From contig NZ_CP121647.1 of NCBI RefSeq assembly GCF_029714305.1, positions 434,001 to 498,000 on the forward strand: a DNA stretch of 64,000 bases, read 5' to 3'. Positions 48,909-57,183 of this stretch are shown here, piece after piece. A model generated the notes under the pieces. That model was given only the letters and a program-made list of their open reading frames with translations. It had not been told where the DNA came from and did not search any database. Position 1 is the stretch's first letter. Every line of letters begins with the position of its first letter. This DNA comes from Bradyrhizobium sp. CB3481 (GTDB taxonomy: Bacteria; Pseudomonadota; Alphaproteobacteria; Rhizobiales; Xanthobacteraceae). The position numbers and the translations under genes are program-made.

Positions 48909-48933
48909 CGCGTTCTCCCATTCTTGTTTCTTG

Positions 48934-50004
48934 TTATCGGCTCAGCGCTCGGCAGCGCTCGGGCGGCAACGTCAGCCAAACCTCGTTGCCTTTCGATACG
49001 TTGGTTTCGTTCGGCGTGGTGACGCGCAGACTGGTGCCGTCGGCGAGCTCGACCATGTAGTCACGCGCCATGCCGAGATAGACCTGCCGCGTGACAACGG
49101 CGCGAATCGCGTTGTCCGGCGATGCAGGCGCCCGCGTCGACAATCCGACATCATGCTGGCGGATCGCGACCGCGGCGCTCTCGCCCGCCGTGAGCGGCGC
49201 ACCGATCACCTTCAGCGTCGCGCCCGCAAAGGAAACATGGTTGGCATCGCGCGCGGTGCCTTTGATGATGTTGCTGGCGCCGATGAAGCGGGCGACGAAT
49301 TCGGATTCAGGGCGGGCATAGATGTCCTCGGGCGTGCCGAGCTGATCGATCCTGCCGCCGTTCATGACCGCAATCAGGTCGGCCGTGGTCATGGCCTCGG
49401 ACTGGTCGTGGGTGACGTAGACCGTGGTGTAGCGATATTCGTCGTGCAGGCGGCGGATCTCGAAGCGCATCTCCTCGCGCAAGTTCGCATCGAGGTTGGA
49501 GAGCGGCTCGTCGAGCAACAGCGTCTCCGGCTCGACGATCAGCGCCCGCGCCAGCGCGACGCGCTGCTGCTGCCCGCCGGAGAGCTCGCCGGGATAGCGC
49601 TGCGCCAGTGCTTCGAGTTTTGTCGTGGCAAGGATCGCCGCCAGCTTCTTCGCAATGGTGTCGCGGTCCAGTTTGCGCAGGCGCAGGCCATAGACGATGT
49701 TTTCCGTCACCGTCATGTGCGGCCACAGCGCGTAGCTCTGGAAGATCATCGACATGCTGCGCTGTTCGGGCGGCAGCGTCCGTGCGCGTGACGACACCAG
49801 GTGGTCGCCGACATGAATCTCGCCGTCGGATGGCTCCAGGAAGCCGGCGATCAGCCGCAGTGTCGTTGTTTTGCCGCAGCCGGACGGGCCAAGCAGGCAG
49901 ACCAATTGTCCGTGATCGATTTTCAGGGACACGTTATCGACCACCGCAAGCGCACCAAATCGCTTGGTCAGGCCGCGCAAATCAACGGACGCCAATCGTC
50001 TCAC
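48934..50004 (-). CDS. ABC transporter ATPase of the Fbp/Pot type
   Basis: The 356-residue ATPase has Walker A GPSGCGKTT, signature LSGGQQQRVALARAL, Walker B LLLDEPLSNLD and a C-terminal TOBE-like regulatory domain. I use the GTG at 50004. The open frame continues upstream to 50136, but that part is read from a palindromic repeat. It is the first gene of the ATPase-binding protein-permease operon. Confidence 0.92.
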   Translation of the reverse strand: MRRLASVDLRGLTKRFGALAVVDNVSLKIDHGQLVCLLGPSGCGKTTTLRLIAGFLEPSDGEIHVGDHLVSSRARTLPPEQRSMSMIFQSYALWPHMTVTENIVYGLRLRKLDRDTIAKKLAAILATTKLEALAQRYPGELSGGQQQRVALARALIVEPETLLLDEPLSNLDANLREEMRFEIRRLHDEYRYTTVYVTHDQSEAMTTADLIAVMNGGRIDQLGTPEDIYARPESEFVARFIGASNIIKGTARDANHVSFAGATLKVIGAPLTAGESAAVAIRQHDVGLSTRAPASPDNAIRAVVTRQVYLGMARDYMVELADGTSLRVTTPNETNVSKGNEVWLTLPPERCRALSR

Positions 50005-50107
50005 TCCCAACTTTGTTTCTGCACGGATCAGCGCCCGGCTTGGTATGCCAGTATACGCACGAATGCCGGTTGGGGAAGAGAGTTGAGCGATGAACGAACT
50101 CGCGCCT

Positions 50108-50274
50108 CCGTCGTCCCTGCGAACGCAGGGACCCATACGCCGCGGCCGGGGAAATGGGCACGCGGGTGGACGGCTTCGCTTTGCAAGCTGCAGCGGCCGT
50201 TGCCCCAGCGTCAGCTACCGAGCTCCATCGATGGATCACGCGGTATGGGCTCCTGCGCGTGCGCAGGGGCGACG
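50108..50274. repeat. Paired palindromic repeat, family 2, with internal block
   Basis: The left unit CCGTCGTCCCTGCGAACGCA... (50108-50138) and right unit GGTATGGGCTCCTGCGCG... (50241-50274) are inverted. The enclosed ~100 bases include GTCAGCTACCG and GGATCACGCGGTATGGG. These are shared in inverted form with the elements at 56577 and 57058, so it is a composite element. Confidence 0.8.
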
Positions 50275-50293
50275 AGGATGTCTAAGCGAGACG

Positions 50294-51478
50294 CTACGCT
50301 CCGACGTTCTCGCCGAGATATTCAATCGCGGCTTCGGTTCCGCCCTTGCCGTGCGGGATGCCGAGCGCGTTGAGGCCGACCTCGACGACGCCGAGCGTGC
50401 CCAAAATCATCGGTGCGTTGACATGGCCCATGTGCGCGATGCGGAACGCCTGGCCGGAGAGGTCGCCGATGCCGGTGCCGAGCACCACGCCGCATTTCTC
50501 CTTGCAGTAGCGCTGCAGCGCCAGCGGATCATGGCCGTTCATCGTCACCGTCGTCACGGTGTTGGAGCGCTCATTGGCCTCCGCGATGTTGAAGCCGATC
50601 ACCTGGCCCTCGGACCACGCCGCCACCGCGCGGCGCACCGCTTCGCCGAGCAGGCGATGGCGCTGGAACGCGTTTTCCAGTCCTTCCTCCTTGAGCATGT
50701 CGATCGCCTTGCGCAGCGCGAACAGCAAATGCACCGGCGCCGTGCCGGCATATTTGCGGTAGTGCTCGGTGCCCTCGCGCTCGGTCCAGTCCCAATAGGG
50801 CGTGCGCAGATCGGCCTTCTTGTGCACCGCCAGTGCGCGTTCGTTGGCGGCGACGAAGCCGAGGCCGGGCGGCGTCATCAGGCCCTTCTGCGAGCCCGAC
50901 ATCGCGACGTCGACGCCCCATTTGTCCATCTCGAACGGCATGCAGCCGAGCGAGGCGACGGTGTCGACCATGAACAGCGCCGGATGGCCTGATGTCTTGA
51001 TCGCCTTGCCGATCGCCTCGATGTCGTTATAGGCGCCCGATGCGGTATCGACCTGCACGGCGACGATCGCCTTGATGCTGTGATCCTTGTCCTGCCGCAG
51101 CCGCGCCTCGACCTCGGCGGGGCGGATCGCGCGGCGCCAGTCGCCCTTGAGCACTTCGACCTCGGCGCCCATCGCCTTGGCAGCCTGGCCCCAGCCGATC
51201 GCAAAGCGGCCGCTCTCCAGCACCAGCATCTTGTCGCCGCGCGACAGCACGTTGGAAAGCGTCGCCTCCCAGGCGCCATGGCCGTTGGCGATGTAGATGT
51301 AGGATTTGCCCTCGGTCGCGAACAGTTTCGAGAGATCCTCGAGCAGGCTTTCGGTCAGTTCCACCATCTGGGTCGAATAGATGTCGAGCGCCGGGCGATG
51401 CATCGCCTGCAACACTTCGTCGGGCATGGTGGTGGGCCCCGGGATGGCCAGAAATTCCCGGCCCGCGCGAACGGTCAT
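50294..51478 (-). CDS. Class V aminotransferase (alanine-glyoxylate type)
   Basis: The 394-residue pyridoxal-phosphate enzyme has MSGSQKGLM with the cofactor Lys, IPGPTTMPDEVLQAMHRP at the start and NGHGAWEATLSNVL. This group includes alanine-glyoxylate, serine-glyoxylate and related aminotransferases. I start at MTVRAGREFL rather than 54 codons earlier. It is probably a single gene; the exact substrate is not decided. Confidence 0.92.
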   Translation of the reverse strand: MTVRAGREFLAIPGPTTMPDEVLQAMHRPALDIYSTQMVELTESLLEDLSKLFATEGKSYIYIANGHGAWEATLSNVLSRGDKMLVLESGRFAIGWGQAAKAMGAEVEVLKGDWRRAIRPAEVEARLRQDKDHSIKAIVAVQVDTASGAYNDIEAIGKAIKTSGHPALFMVDTVASLGCMPFEMDKWGVDVAMSGSQKGLMTPPGLGFVAANERALAVHKKADLRTPYWDWTEREGTEHYRKYAGTAPVHLLFALRKAIDMLKEEGLENAFQRHRLLGEAVRRAVAAWSEGQVIGFNIAEANERSNTVTTVTMNGHDPLALQRYCKEKCGVVLGTGIGDLSGQAFRIAHMGHVNAPMILGTLGVVEVGLNALGIPHGKGGTEAAIEYLGENVGA

Positions 51479-51675
51479 TTGTTGGTTTTCCTTAATTGGC
51501 AGGACGCCAGGGAGAGCGGCATAGCTCGAAGCTAGGCATAATATTGGATCGAGGCCGTCATTGCGAGCCACCGGGTCGCACAAAAATGTGCGCCCGATGA
51601 CAGGCTCCGCGAAGCAGCCGCAAAATAGGTCAAATTGCACTCATTGCTCTTCACAACAGCGGCAGAAGGACCAGC

Positions 51676-52488
51676 CTATTTCCCCACAGCATCGGCGATC
51701 GCGCGCCAGATCTGATCCTTCAGCTCGGTCGCCGGCGGGCTCGGGATCGTCACCGCGGGCGCCTCGCGTTTCTTGCAGGCCTCGACCAGCCGCAGCACCC
51801 AGATTTCGCCATCGGTATAATAAAGGTCGCCGCCGCCGTTCCTCCCTGCGATCGTGGGTCCGATGCCGGTGACCTGGTATTTCGCTTCCACCATGCCGGC
51901 GTTTTCGAGATCTGCGGCCAGCAGCGCGCGCTCGGCATCGAGATCGGGCGCGATGTGATGCGTGACCGCGGCGGTATAGTGGCTGACACCGACGCCGCGA
52001 TCTTCTGTCGCTGCCCCGAGCCAGACCGGGCGTTTTTCGGCGCCGCTTTCCAGCACCCTCCAGAAGCGCACATGGTTGCGGCGGTCGGCGCTGGCGCCGA
52101 TCGGCTTTTCATAGGCGAGATCCTCGCGGCGGCCGAGGTAATAGAGATTGCTCACCGGCGCATCCTTGTAGGGCCGGTCGAGCAGCACGCTGCCGATGAT
52201 CTCGATCGAGGATTTCAGCGTGATCCGGTCGGCCGGATACCAGCCTGCTTCATGCATCGCGCAGACCACGTCGCCGAGATCGCCGATCAGCCCGACATTC
52301 ATGGGATCGCCGGGAATGCCCTGTGCGGTGCGCGTCACCATGGGCATGTCGGCGAGCCCGCGTTGATGCTCGTAATGCGTCCAGAACCCCGGCAGCACCA
52401 GATAAGCGAGCACGCCGTAGCCGGTAAGGATAAGCAGCACGATCAGCAGAACACGATTCAATCGCCAATGATTTCGAACGTTGGTCAC
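51676..52488 (-). CDS. LssY C-terminal-domain protein
   Basis: The 270-residue protein has one N-terminal membrane segment (VLLIVLLILTGYGVLAYLVL), then a soluble LssY-C-like domain (DPMNVGLIGDLGDVVCAMHEAGW, LYYLGRREDLAYEKPIG, RNHVRFWRV). The domain is named from a Legionella protein and has no settled function. The gene reads towards the aminotransferase but is 197 bases from it. Confidence 0.85.
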   Translation of the reverse strand: MTNVRNHWRLNRVLLIVLLILTGYGVLAYLVLPGFWTHYEHQRGLADMPMVTRTAQGIPGDPMNVGLIGDLGDVVCAMHEAGWYPADRITLKSSIEIIGSVLLDRPYKDAPVSNLYYLGRREDLAYEKPIGASADRRNHVRFWRVLESGAEKRPVWLGAATEDRGVGVSHYTAAVTHHIAPDLDAERALLAADLENAGMVEAKYQVTGIGPTIAGRNGGGDLYYTDGEIWVLRLVEACKKREAPAVTIPSPPATELKDQIWRAIADAVGK

Positions 52489-52548
52489 GCGTGTGAACTC
52501 TTGCCAATTCCGTCGCGGAGGGAAGGATATTCGATAGTGCGGGGGCCT

Positions 52549-52641
52549 TCATCCTTCGAGACGCGCGTTCCGCGCTCCTCAGGATGAGGTGTCAGACCCT
52601 CATGGTGAGGAGGCGCGTTAGCGCCGTCTCGAACCATGAGG
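52549..52641. repeat. Palindromic repeat, family 5 (CATCCTTCGAGACGC type)
   Basis: TCATCCTTCGAGACGCGCG...CTCAGGATGA (52549-52588) and CCTCATGGTGAGGAGGCGC...CCATGAGG (52597-52641) are two adjacent hairpins. They lie between two minus-strand genes. Confidence 0.85.
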
Positions 52642-52653
52642 CGACAGAAGCAG

Positions 52654-53385
52654 CTACCGCCTTGTCTCCCTGCAACCCGCGGCCTCGGCTTCCTCGACGG
52701 AGCAGAACCAGCGCGTGCCCTTTGAGATCTTCATCTGAATTTTCGCATACCAGCGGCTGGTCGGCTGATGATAGATGCACTCGCCGGAGCGGTTGACGTT
52801 GCCCTTGATGGTGCAGTCGGGCGAGGGCGCGACCGGGCCGGACGCCGATGCCAGCAGGATGGCCCTGGCATTTTCCGGCGGCGTGACGGCGCCGAGGATC
52901 GCGGTCTTCTTGTTGCGCACGCGCCAGTCCCACGGCGCGATGAACGCGCCCTGCCACATCCCGGCTTTGGCTTCGCGCGCGGCCTTCTCCTCGGCTTCGT
53001 AGTCGCGCGAGATGCGCGTCAGCGCCAGTGCCCAGCCGTTCGATACCAGCCATTTCTGGATGTCCTCGCCGTCGGCTTCGCAACGCGCCACCGTACGGCC
53101 GCGCCGGTCACTGACGGCCCTGGTGTGGCAGGTCCAGCTCTTGGCCCCGAAGCGTTTCGTCAGTTCGTCGCGCGCGGCGGCGCCGCAGGTCCAGCGCTCG
53201 CCTTTGGTGTTGAGGCAAAGCTGGTCAGTCGCCGGTGCGTCGATGCCGCCGAGACGGATGCGGGCGTTGCCGATATGAACATAATCGCCTTCGCGGATTT
53301 TCGGCACGCCGGTGATGTCGGCCGCCTGCGCGACGGCGGGAAGCGACAGCAGCAACAATGCGAGCAGCAATTTCTTAAAATTCAT
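52654..53385 (-). CDS. Secreted thermonuclease-like protein with a C-terminal sunset domain
   Basis: The 243-residue protein has a signal peptide (MNFKKLLLALLLLSLPAVAQA), an SNase domain (IRLGGIDAP, SDRRGRTVARC, LVSNGWALAL) and a C-terminal segment with paired Cys (DCTIKGNVNRSGECIYH, RWFCSVEEAEAAGCR), known as a sunset domain in nuclease and ExoI-type proteins. The SNase part would hydrolyse nucleic acid with calcium in the periplasm or outside; I did not confirm each catalytic residue. It starts at MNFKK, excluding 39 upstream codons. Confidence 0.9.
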   Translation of the reverse strand: MNFKKLLLALLLLSLPAVAQAADITGVPKIREGDYVHIGNARIRLGGIDAPATDQLCLNTKGERWTCGAAARDELTKRFGAKSWTCHTRAVSDRRGRTVARCEADGEDIQKWLVSNGWALALTRISRDYEAEEKAAREAKAGMWQGAFIAPWDWRVRNKKTAILGAVTPPENARAILLASASGPVAPSPDCTIKGNVNRSGECIYHQPTSRWYAKIQMKISKGTRWFCSVEEAEAAGCRETRR

Positions 53386-53497
53386 CGGCGGTCCCGGCGG
53401 AATGATGCGCACCAATCCGGCGGATTGTGCGGACAAAGCGGTTGGCTTGCCAGCGCAGCAGCGTCGCATCCCTTTCAACTTCCTGTCATTGTGTTTC

Positions 53498-53577
53498 GTC
53501 ATTCCGGGGCGATGCGAAGCATCGAACCCGGAATCTCGAGATTCCGGGTCTGGTCCTTCGGACCATCCCGGAATGAC
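53498..53577. repeat. Palindromic intergenic repeat, family 3
   Basis: Its left half is nearly identical to the element at 47735 (CATTCCGGGGCGATGCGAAG, CTCGAGATTCCGGG). Its right half is like the one at 40576 (TGGTCCTTCGGACCATCCCGG), so it looks like a hybrid. It ends 5 bases before the stop of the 575-residue gene. Confidence 0.9.
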
Positions 53578-53581
53578 CGAG

Positions 53582-55309
53582 TTAACTCTTCGCCATCCGC
53601 CTCTTCGCCAGCGCGAGTCCCATCAGCACGAACGCCGACGTTACCTCCGGCCCGCCGACCAGGATCCGCGTCGGCGTCTTCATCTTGTTCCACTCATAGG
53701 CCTTGTACGGCCCATGCCTGCCGCCCTCGCCGAGGCTTGCCGTGATGCAGGCGAGCGCCGGCGCGAATGTCGAGACGTCGGCGCCGAGATGCGCCAGGGC
53801 CATCAGCGCCAGCGCCGCATCGAACGCGTTCATCTCGCGCGTGATCAGTTCGCCCTGGACGTAGCCGAGCACGCGAAGGCGGATGAATTCGAACGCGCCG
53901 TCCGGATCGATTGCCTGCCGCGCCGCCGCAGGCAATGCCATGAACGCGGCGTGGCACCGGCCGAAATAGGCGGAGTAGAGTTCCGGCAGATAATAGATGT
54001 GCGAGCGCGGATTAGCGAATGCAGAGCTTTCGGTGAGCCGGCGCTGGAAGCCGATGATGCGCCGCACCGTCTCCAGCCGCGACGGCGTTTCGAGAATCTT
54101 CCAGCGCGTCAGGTTGCGGAACGAGACTTCGAGAATGTCGAGATTGAGCGTCGGATCGAGGTCGTTGCCGTAGGGCCGGTCGCCGGCGAGATTGTCGATC
54201 CAGGTGACGACGCCGCCCTCGTAATCGATGTTGTCGTTGAGCGGCACGGTGACGCGCGGCTCGTTGGCGCCCTCGCGCACCTGGTAGCCGCGGTAGAAGT
54301 CGAGCAGCGGCTGGTCGAGGATCGGATCGCTCGCACCGGCCTGCGTCGCCGCCGAGAACGAGCATGCGGTGGTGTCGCAATCCGGCACGTAGATGCCGAA
54401 GCCGAGATCCTGCTTGATCTGGGCGAAGAAGCGCGAGAACCGCGGATGCGGACCCGGCGCCAGCGCCGTGATCACGTTCACCGTGGTGCCGTCATGCGCG
54501 GGCACTTCCTCGGCTGAGGTCTTCAGGCAGAAATCCACCATCTGCGAAATCGCGCGCCGCGACGAAGCGGCCTCATCCGCCGATGCCAACCCGGTCTCCA
54601 AGTAGCTCAGCAGCGCCTCGGTGAAGAAGGCGTCGTAATAGGCCGAGCGGTGCCGGATCTGCACCGGCTCCCACATCGGCTCGGCGATCCCTCGCCAGGG
54701 CGGGTTGATCAGGGCGCGCGCCGGCGAATGCGCGATGAATATCCGCGCTAGGCTGAACAGCAGCGTCGAGTTCTTGTAGCCGCGCGAGTTCAGCCCGGTC
54801 AGCGCCATCAGCATCTCGCGACCGCCCATGTCGGCATCGCCGATCAGGTTGAACGCGGCATAGGTCGGGATGAAGCCGTTCTTGGCAAAGGACCGCAGCA
54901 GGTGGGCCGCGCAGCGGCGGATTACCCGGTCGATCTCGCCGGCCCCGGGCGGGCGGCCGGGGGTGGTGACCGACCCGGGCGCCGGATGGTTTACGCCGAT
55001 ATCGGCCATCAGCTCGGCGATCGGGGCGCCGACGGCAGCCCAGTCCGGCTCGGCGTCATCACGCGCCCGCACCAGCGCCTCCCGCACGGCGCCGAGCCGC
55101 TTCTCGTCGCGCAGCGCCGGGTGGCCGGTGCGGCGGAGCAGGGCGCGGAGCGCCGGGTTACCGAGCGCGGTCCGATAGAACTTGCCGAGATGAGGGTCGC
55201 CGCCGCGGTATTTCAGCAGCACGGGGTCGCAGACGTCGTATAGCGAGGGGCCATCCTTCCGCGCGGTCAGCGCCCGGCATGTGGCGCCGGCAATCGTAGA
55301 AAAACCCAT
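53582..55309 (-). CDS. Large protein of unknown function
   Basis: The 575-residue protein is soluble and largely helical, with no signal peptide or clear catalytic motif. Conspicuous stretches are YRTALGNPALRALLRRTGHP, DNIDYEGGVVTWIDNLAGD and SHIYYLPELYSAYFGRCHAA. Regularly spaced helices ending in short acidic loops suggest an alpha/alpha-barrel, as in terpene-cyclase or glycosidase-like folds, but this is only a guess. Codon use is typical. It is transcribed alone. Confidence 0.75.
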   Translation of the reverse strand: MGFSTIAGATCRALTARKDGPSLYDVCDPVLLKYRGGDPHLGKFYRTALGNPALRALLRRTGHPALRDEKRLGAVREALVRARDDAEPDWAAVGAPIAELMADIGVNHPAPGSVTTPGRPPGAGEIDRVIRRCAAHLLRSFAKNGFIPTYAAFNLIGDADMGGREMLMALTGLNSRGYKNSTLLFSLARIFIAHSPARALINPPWRGIAEPMWEPVQIRHRSAYYDAFFTEALLSYLETGLASADEAASSRRAISQMVDFCLKTSAEEVPAHDGTTVNVITALAPGPHPRFSRFFAQIKQDLGFGIYVPDCDTTACSFSAATQAGASDPILDQPLLDFYRGYQVREGANEPRVTVPLNDNIDYEGGVVTWIDNLAGDRPYGNDLDPTLNLDILEVSFRNLTRWKILETPSRLETVRRIIGFQRRLTESSAFANPRSHIYYLPELYSAYFGRCHAAFMALPAAARQAIDPDGAFEFIRLRVLGYVQGELITREMNAFDAALALMALAHLGADVSTFAPALACITASLGEGGRHGPYKAYEWNKMKTPTRILVGGPEVTSAFVLMGLALAKRRMAKS

Positions 55310-55725
55310 GCAGTCTCTTTCCGCCGGAACGGTGAAGGGAGGGCTGCGTTAAGCACGGTCCGTATTATCCCGGGGTTTTGGGACATTCGGACCGGCTCGA
55401 TGAGGAGTCCCCGCAGCCACCGCCGGCCGGATCGGGCCCGCAAGCCTTTGAAAATTATTCAAATCCGCCAAGAAACACAAATGTGATGTAGATCACTTAG
55501 TAAAAATTTACCTTCCGCCAGTATCGGCGGCGGGCTGGGGGCATGCGTCAAAGGAGGTTGTTCGGGAGGGGCCGACAGGCTAAAAGCCCGCTTGTTGCGG
55601 TGCCGCAAATTGAGCGCAATTGGACGGCACACAGCTTGCAACCCCATCAAACCTGAACGGTCCTGACGCGACTAACTGGCGCGATCTTGTTTGGCGCTTT
55701 GGACAAACTTGGGAATGGAAACGCG
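55310..55725. other. Divergent control region with Crp-like box
   Basis: These 416 bases hold no gene. A strongly A+T-rich stretch (55450-55515) contains the Crp-like box at 55482. A GGAGG occurs further on (55553) without an open frame behind it. It serves the minus-strand 575-residue gene and the plus-strand caspase-fold gene. Confidence 0.5.
55482..55497. promoter_or_regulatory. Crp-like box
   Basis: TGTGA TGTAGA TCACT matches TGTGA-N6-TCACA in 9 of 10 defined positions. It lies in an A+T-rich promoter-like stretch upstream of the caspase-fold gene. Confidence 0.6.
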
Positions 55726-56565
55726 ATGAACCTCGGTCAGCTTCACATCTCCCGCCGCACCGCCACCATTGCCGTGGCCTTTGTCGGCCTGGTGTCGCTG
55801 GCGATCGGCGCCCATGCGGCGCTGAACAAGCGTTCGCTCGACGCCGCCAAGGCGATCGGTACCGAGCAGACCGGCTCGATCGGCGCCGGCGCCAGCCGGG
55901 TCGCCCTCGTCATCGGCAATGGCCATTATCCCGATGCTTCGGCGCCGCTGGCGCAGCCGATCAACGACGCCCGCGGCCTCACCGCCGCATTGCGGGCCAA
56001 GGGGTTTGACGTCGACGTGGTCGAGGATGCCACCAAGGACGACATGGCGCGCGCGATCGCTCGCCTGAAGACCAAGGTCAAGCCTGATACCGTCGCGATG
56101 CTGTTCTTCGGCGGCTATGGCGTGCAGGTCGGCCGCGAAAGCTTCATGATCCCGGTCGACGCCGCGATCTGGAAGGAAGCCGACGTCCGCCGCGACGGCG
56201 TCTCCATCGAACAGGTGCTGGATACGATGAGCGAGAAGGGCGCCAAGGCCAAGCTCGTCGTCGTCGACGCCTCCCGCCGCAACCCCTATGAGCGCCGCTT
56301 CCGCTCCTATTCGCACGGCCTCGCCCCGATCTCGACGCCGGAAAATGCGCTGATCCTGACCTCGGCGACGCCGGGCAAGGTCGCCGACGACGGCAAGGGC
56401 CAGTACAGCGTGCTGGTCACCGAGCTGCTCAACAATCTGGACTCGCAGGCCAGCGCGGCCAGCGCCTTCAACAAGACCCGCATCTCCGTCTCCCGCGCCT
56501 CCGACGGCGAACAGGTGCCGCAGGTCTCCTCGTCGCTGCTCGAAGACGTCCACCTGGGCGGCTAG
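55726..56565 (+). CDS. Caspase-fold (C14) protein with Tyr-Ser in place of His-Cys
   Basis: The 279-residue protein has an N-terminal membrane or signal segment (TATIAVAFVGLVSLAIGAHA) and a caspase p20 fold (RVALVIGNGHYP, PINDARGLTAALRAKGFDV, FMIPVDA). The catalytic His loop, normally SGHGVQ, reads GGYGVQ. The catalytic Cys loop, normally DACRNNP, reads VDASRRNP. The protease centre is thus Tyr-Ser, and peptidase activity is doubtful. The start at MNLGQLHIS follows GGGAATGG. Confidence 0.88.
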   Translation: MNLGQLHISRRTATIAVAFVGLVSLAIGAHAALNKRSLDAAKAIGTEQTGSIGAGASRVALVIGNGHYPDASAPLAQPINDARGLTAALRAKGFDVDVVEDATKDDMARAIARLKTKVKPDTVAMLFFGGYGVQVGRESFMIPVDAAIWKEADVRRDGVSIEQVLDTMSEKGAKAKLVVVDASRRNPYERRFRSYSHGLAPISTPENALILTSATPGKVADDGKGQYSVLVTELLNNLDSQASAASAFNKTRISVSRASDGEQVPQVSSSLLEDVHLGG

Positions 56566-56576
56566 GGGCGCCCCAC

Positions 56577-56745
56577 CGTCGCCCCTGCGAACGCAGGGGC
56601 CCATACCGCGTGATCTATCGAGAGGGCGCGGCGTTGGACACTCTGCGTCGGCCAATGCCGATGTCGTTCGTTAAAGTAAGGTCGACTTCCCGCATGCCCC
56701 TTCCGACGGCCGCGGCGTATGGGTCCCTGCGTTCGCAGGGACGAC
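56577..56745. repeat. Paired palindromic repeat, family 2, left of the GIY-YIG gene
   Basis: The left unit CCGTCGCCCCTGCGAACGCA... (56577-56606) and right unit GTATGGGTCCCTGCGTTCGC... (56717-56745) are inverted. The inner block begins CCCATACCGCGTGATCTATCG, as in the element at 57058. Confidence 0.85.
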
Positions 56746-56769
56746 ACCGTTTATGTGGGCGATAGCGGT

Positions 56770-57051
56770 TCAAACGATCAGATAGCTGAGATCCCGCCAC
56801 TCAAGATTCTCGCGCTCGATCAGTTCGATTTTCCAGTCGCGCTTCCAGCGTTTGAGCTGCTTCTCCCGCGCAATCGCTTCATCCGGCCGTTCGAACGCGT
56901 CGACATAGACAAGCCTATAAGCGCCGTAGGCTTTGACAAATGAAGAGCCCTCGCCGTTGCGATGCTGCTCCATGCGTCTCGCGAGAGAATTGGTCGCGCC
57001 GATATACAGCGTCCCATGACGCCGGCTCGCGAGGATGTAAACGTAGTACAT
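56770..57051 (-). CDS. Small GIY-YIG-domain protein
   Basis: The 93-residue protein is one GIY-YIG domain: YVYILASRRHGTLYIGATN with the paired Tyr-Ile/Tyr-Ile-Gly strands, the Arg in LARRMEQHR, and the Glu in AIAREKQLKRWKRDWKIELI. It matches the short YhbQ-like class, whose role (nuclease, repair or none) is not settled. It lies between two palindromic repeats at 24 and 6 bases. Confidence 0.92.
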   Translation of the reverse strand: MYYVYILASRRHGTLYIGATNSLARRMEQHRNGEGSSFVKAYGAYRLVYVDAFERPDEAIAREKQLKRWKRDWKIELIERENLEWRDLSYLIV

Positions 57052-57057
57052 GCGCCA

Positions 57058-57179
57058 CCGTCGCCCCTGCGAAAGCAGGAGCCCATACCGCGTGATCTGT
57101 CGAGGGGACGCGGTAGCTGACAAGGCAGCACACAATTAACGGTCGTGGTTATGGGCCCCTGCGTTCGCAGGGGCGACGG
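57058..57179. repeat. Paired palindromic repeat, family 2, right of the GIY-YIG gene
   Basis: The left unit CCGTCGCCCCTGCGAAAGCA... (57058-57087) and right unit GGTTATGGGCCCCTGCGTTC... (57146-57179) are inverted. The inner block CGCGTGATCTGTCGAGGGG...CGGTAGCTGAC is shared with the elements at 50108 and 56577. It lies between the GIY-YIG start and the next gene's stop. Confidence 0.85.
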
Positions 57180-57183
57180 CGAG

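Noticed and set aside
50005..50136. N-terminal extension of the ferric-type ATPase (MGPCVRRDDGG...)
   Set aside because: It is the translation of a palindromic repeat; the same peptide arises at other repeat copies.
55358..55371. CCGTA TTAT CCCGG as an eighth copy of the motif
   Set aside because: Two mismatches in the right half; below the level I accept.
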